Source: Pseudomonas sp. gcc21 (GTDB lineage: Bacteria; Pseudomonadota; Gammaproteobacteria; Pseudomonadales; Pseudomonadaceae). From it: a stretch of 64,000 nt of DNA. The DNA lies in the NCBI RefSeq assembly GCF_012844345.1, contig NZ_CP051625.1, forward strand, positions 1,736,001 to 1,800,000. The letters are read 5' to 3'. The translations under genes were made by a program, and so were the position numbers. This document shows positions 62,523-64,000 of this stretch, piece by piece; the stretch's first letter is position 1; the number at the start of each line of letters is the position of its first letter. The notes under the pieces were generated by a model. That model saw nothing but the letters and a program-made list of their open reading frames with translations. It made no database searches and was not told the DNA's origin.

Positions 62523-63803
62523 ATGTCCCGCTCCGAAGTCCTCTTTTCCAACGCTCAGAAACACATTCCAGGCGGCGTCAACTCTCCAGTCCGCGCGTTC
62601 AAGAGCGTGGGCGGTACGCCGCTGTTCATCAAGCATGCCGAGGGCGCCTACATCATCGATGAGGATGACAAACGCTATATCGATTATGTTGGTTCCTGGG
62701 GCCCGATGATCCTTGGCCACAGCCATCCCGATGTGCTGGATGCGGTACGCCGTCAACTCGACCACGGCCTGTCCTATGGCGCGCCGACCGAAATGGAAAC
62801 GCAGATGGCGGATCTGGTGTGCTCACTCGTACCCTCGATGGATCTGGTGCGCATGGTCAGCTCCGGCACTGAAGCGACCATGAGCGCGATACGCCTGGCC
62901 CGTGGTTACACCGGTCGCGATAACATCATCAAGTTTGAAGGCTGCTACCACGGCCACTCCGACAGCCTGCTGGTCAAGGCAGGCTCCGGCGCGCTGACCC
63001 AGGGCGTGCCCAGCTCCGCCGGGGTGCCTGCCGACTTTGCCAAACACACCCTCACCCTGCCCTATAACGACATCGCACAGGTCGAGAAGATGTTGTCGGA
63101 CGTTGGCTCCGACGTCGCCTGCATCATCGTCGAGCCGGTCGCCGGCAATATGAACTGTGTGCCACCGGCGCCGGGTTTTCTCGAGGGGCTGCGCAGCCTC
63201 TGTGACCAGCATGGCGTAGTACTGATATTCGACGAAGTCATGACCGGCTTCCGCGTTGCCCTCGGCGGTGCTCAGGCGTACTACGGCGTCACGCCGGATC
63301 TGACCACCTTCGGCAAGATCATTGGCGGCGGCATGCCGGTCGGATGCTTTGGCGGCAAGCGTGAAATCATGGAAGTCATCGCACCATTGGGCCCGGTCTA
63401 TCAGGCAGGCACGCTGTCGGGCAACCCGCTTGCCATGGCGGCCGGTCTGGCCACACTGAAGCTGATTCAGCGCCCTGGTTTTCACGATGAGTTGACTGAC
63501 TACACCAGCCGTATGCTGACCGGCCTTCAGGAACGGGCCGATGCAGCCGGCATTCCTTTCATCACCACCCAGGCGGGCGGCATGTTCGGCCTGTATTTCT
63601 CCGGCTCGGACAACATCGTCACCTTCGAGGATGTCATGGCCAGCGATGCGGAACGCTTCAAACGCTTCTTCCACGTACTGCTGGAGAACGGCGTTTATCT
63701 GGCGCCAAGCGCCTTCGAAGCCGGTTTCACCTCGATTGCCCACGGCGACACCGAGCTGCAGCTGACGCTGGACGCCGCCGAAAAAGCCTTCGCCTCCCTA
63801 TGA
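62523..63803 (+). CDS. hemL: Glutamate-1-semialdehyde 2,1-aminomutase HemL
   Basis: 426 residues, PLP-dependent. '[20 protein letters not shown]' is at the start, '[20 protein letters not shown]' binds PLP, '[16 protein letters not shown]' holds the cofactor Asp, and the Schiff-base Lys is in '[19 protein letters not shown]'. It makes 5-aminolevulinate for haem. The ATG at 62523 has an AG-rich site upstream. Its stop overlaps the next ATG by 4 bp. Confidence 0.95.
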   Translation: MSRSEVLFSNAQKHIPGGVNSPVRAFKSVGGTPLFIKHAEGAYIIDEDDKRYIDYVGSWGPMILGHSHPDVLDAVRRQLDHGLSYGAPTEMETQMADLVCSLVPSMDLVRMVSSGTEATMSAIRLARGYTGRDNIIKFEGCYHGHSDSLLVKAGSGALTQGVPSSAGVPADFAKHTLTLPYNDIAQVEKMLSDVGSDVACIIVEPVAGNMNCVPPAPGFLEGLRSLCDQHGVVLIFDEVMTGFRVALGGAQAYYGVTPDLTTFGKIIGGGMPVGCFGGKREIMEVIAPLGPVYQAGTLSGNPLAMAAGLATLKLIQRPGFHDELTDYTSRMLTGLQERADAAGIPFITTQAGGMFGLYFSGSDNIVTFEDVMASDAERFKRFFHVLLENGVYLAPSAFEAGFTSIAHGDTELQLTLDAAEKAFASL

Positions 63804-64000
63804 CGCTATTCGTTTACGTTGCGCTGACAGGCAGCCTGACAGGGATGAGTCTCTGGCTATGGCTGCACCGACAGCCGCTGCACCTGCCTGCGCGCGGGGC
63901 ATTGACCGCGGGTCTCGTTGGCCTGTTGCTGGCTGGCGCCTCTGCCCTGCTGATGGTGCTGGCCGAACTGGGCCTGGATCAGGAAGGTCTGCTGCATGCT
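63800..64000 (+). CDS. Membrane protein, cut by the right edge
   Basis: The ATG overlaps the hemL stop (ATGA) and the frame is open to the end of the window (67 codons). It reads '[20 protein letters not shown]' and later '[20 protein letters not shown]', so at least two hydrophobic segments lie at the N-terminus. The family cannot be told from this part. Confidence 0.6.
   Translation, partial: MTLFVYVALTGSLTGMSLWLWLHRQPLHLPARGALTAGLVGLLLAGASALLMVLAELGLDQEGLLHA

Noticed and set aside
1..64000. T6SS structural genes, CRISPR array, tRNA, rRNA, transposase or integrase
   Set aside because: Looked for on both strands by motif and structure; none was recognised in the window.

Overview
The window looks like chromosomal DNA of a marine or halotolerant gammaproteobacterium of the Pseudomonas/Halopseudomonas group. 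The basis is the general gene style (HrpB, RsmC, RluE, AidB, OprD-family porin, DUF2788, hemL/thiE/thiD), the high GC by eye, and heavy investment in Na+/H+ exchange (one NhaC-type antiporter and two complete Mrp loci). No tRNA, rRNA, CRISPR array, transposase or integrase was seen.

Layout. 1-2.7 kb: a lipoprotein cut by the left edge, an OmpA-like lipoprotein and an NhaC-family antiporter. 2.8-13.9 kb (minus strand): an orphan type VI secretion cargo locus with hcp, a terminator, vgrG, a 1099-residue putative membrane-acting effector, and four tandem DUF6708-type membrane proteins that are probably immunity proteins. Three of these four are preceded by short leftover coding tails whose stop codons overlap their start, as if each had once followed its own effector. 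14.2-25.9 kb (minus): two consecutive Mrp antiporter operons, each ordered A(B)-C-D-E-F-G with MrpA and MrpB fused. 26-32.3 kb: small envelope and housekeeping genes, among them an HMCES/YedK-like protein that has lost its catalytic residues, an M48 lipoprotein protease and an OprD-family porin. 32.6-39.2 kb: a four-gene SMC/kleisin/TOPRIM system of the Wadjet (Jet)/MksBEFG type in the order C-B-A-D. 39.2-52.9 kb: an exported methyltransferase-like protein, a class II amidotransferase, a BON lipoprotein, a UPF0016 manganese exporter under a yybP-ykoY riboswitch, RsmC, HrpB, FieF, an Lrp-type regulator, AidB and RluE. Three copies of a ~300-bp non-coding repeat lie between these genes. 52.9-60.4 kb: a full zeaxanthin glucoside cluster (crtZ, crtB, crtI, crtY, crtX, type II idi and divergent crtE). 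60.5-64 kb: a Mpo1-like protein, then thiD-thiE-hemL and a membrane protein cut by the right edge.

How the parts work together. Hcp and VgrG would form the tube and tip of a T6SS whose machine is encoded elsewhere; the effector is loaded on VgrG and the DUF6708 proteins would protect the inner membrane. The Jet/Mks operon would recognise and cut circular plasmids. The two Mrp complexes and NhaC handle Na+ and pH. The crt cluster runs from IPP/DMAPP through GGPP, phytoene, lycopene and beta-carotene to zeaxanthin and its glucosides. The most unusual signals are the immunity array with coding scars, the structured repeat family with a compensatory base-pair change, and the pseudo-HMCES protein. 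All functions are inferred by reading motifs; no database search was run.
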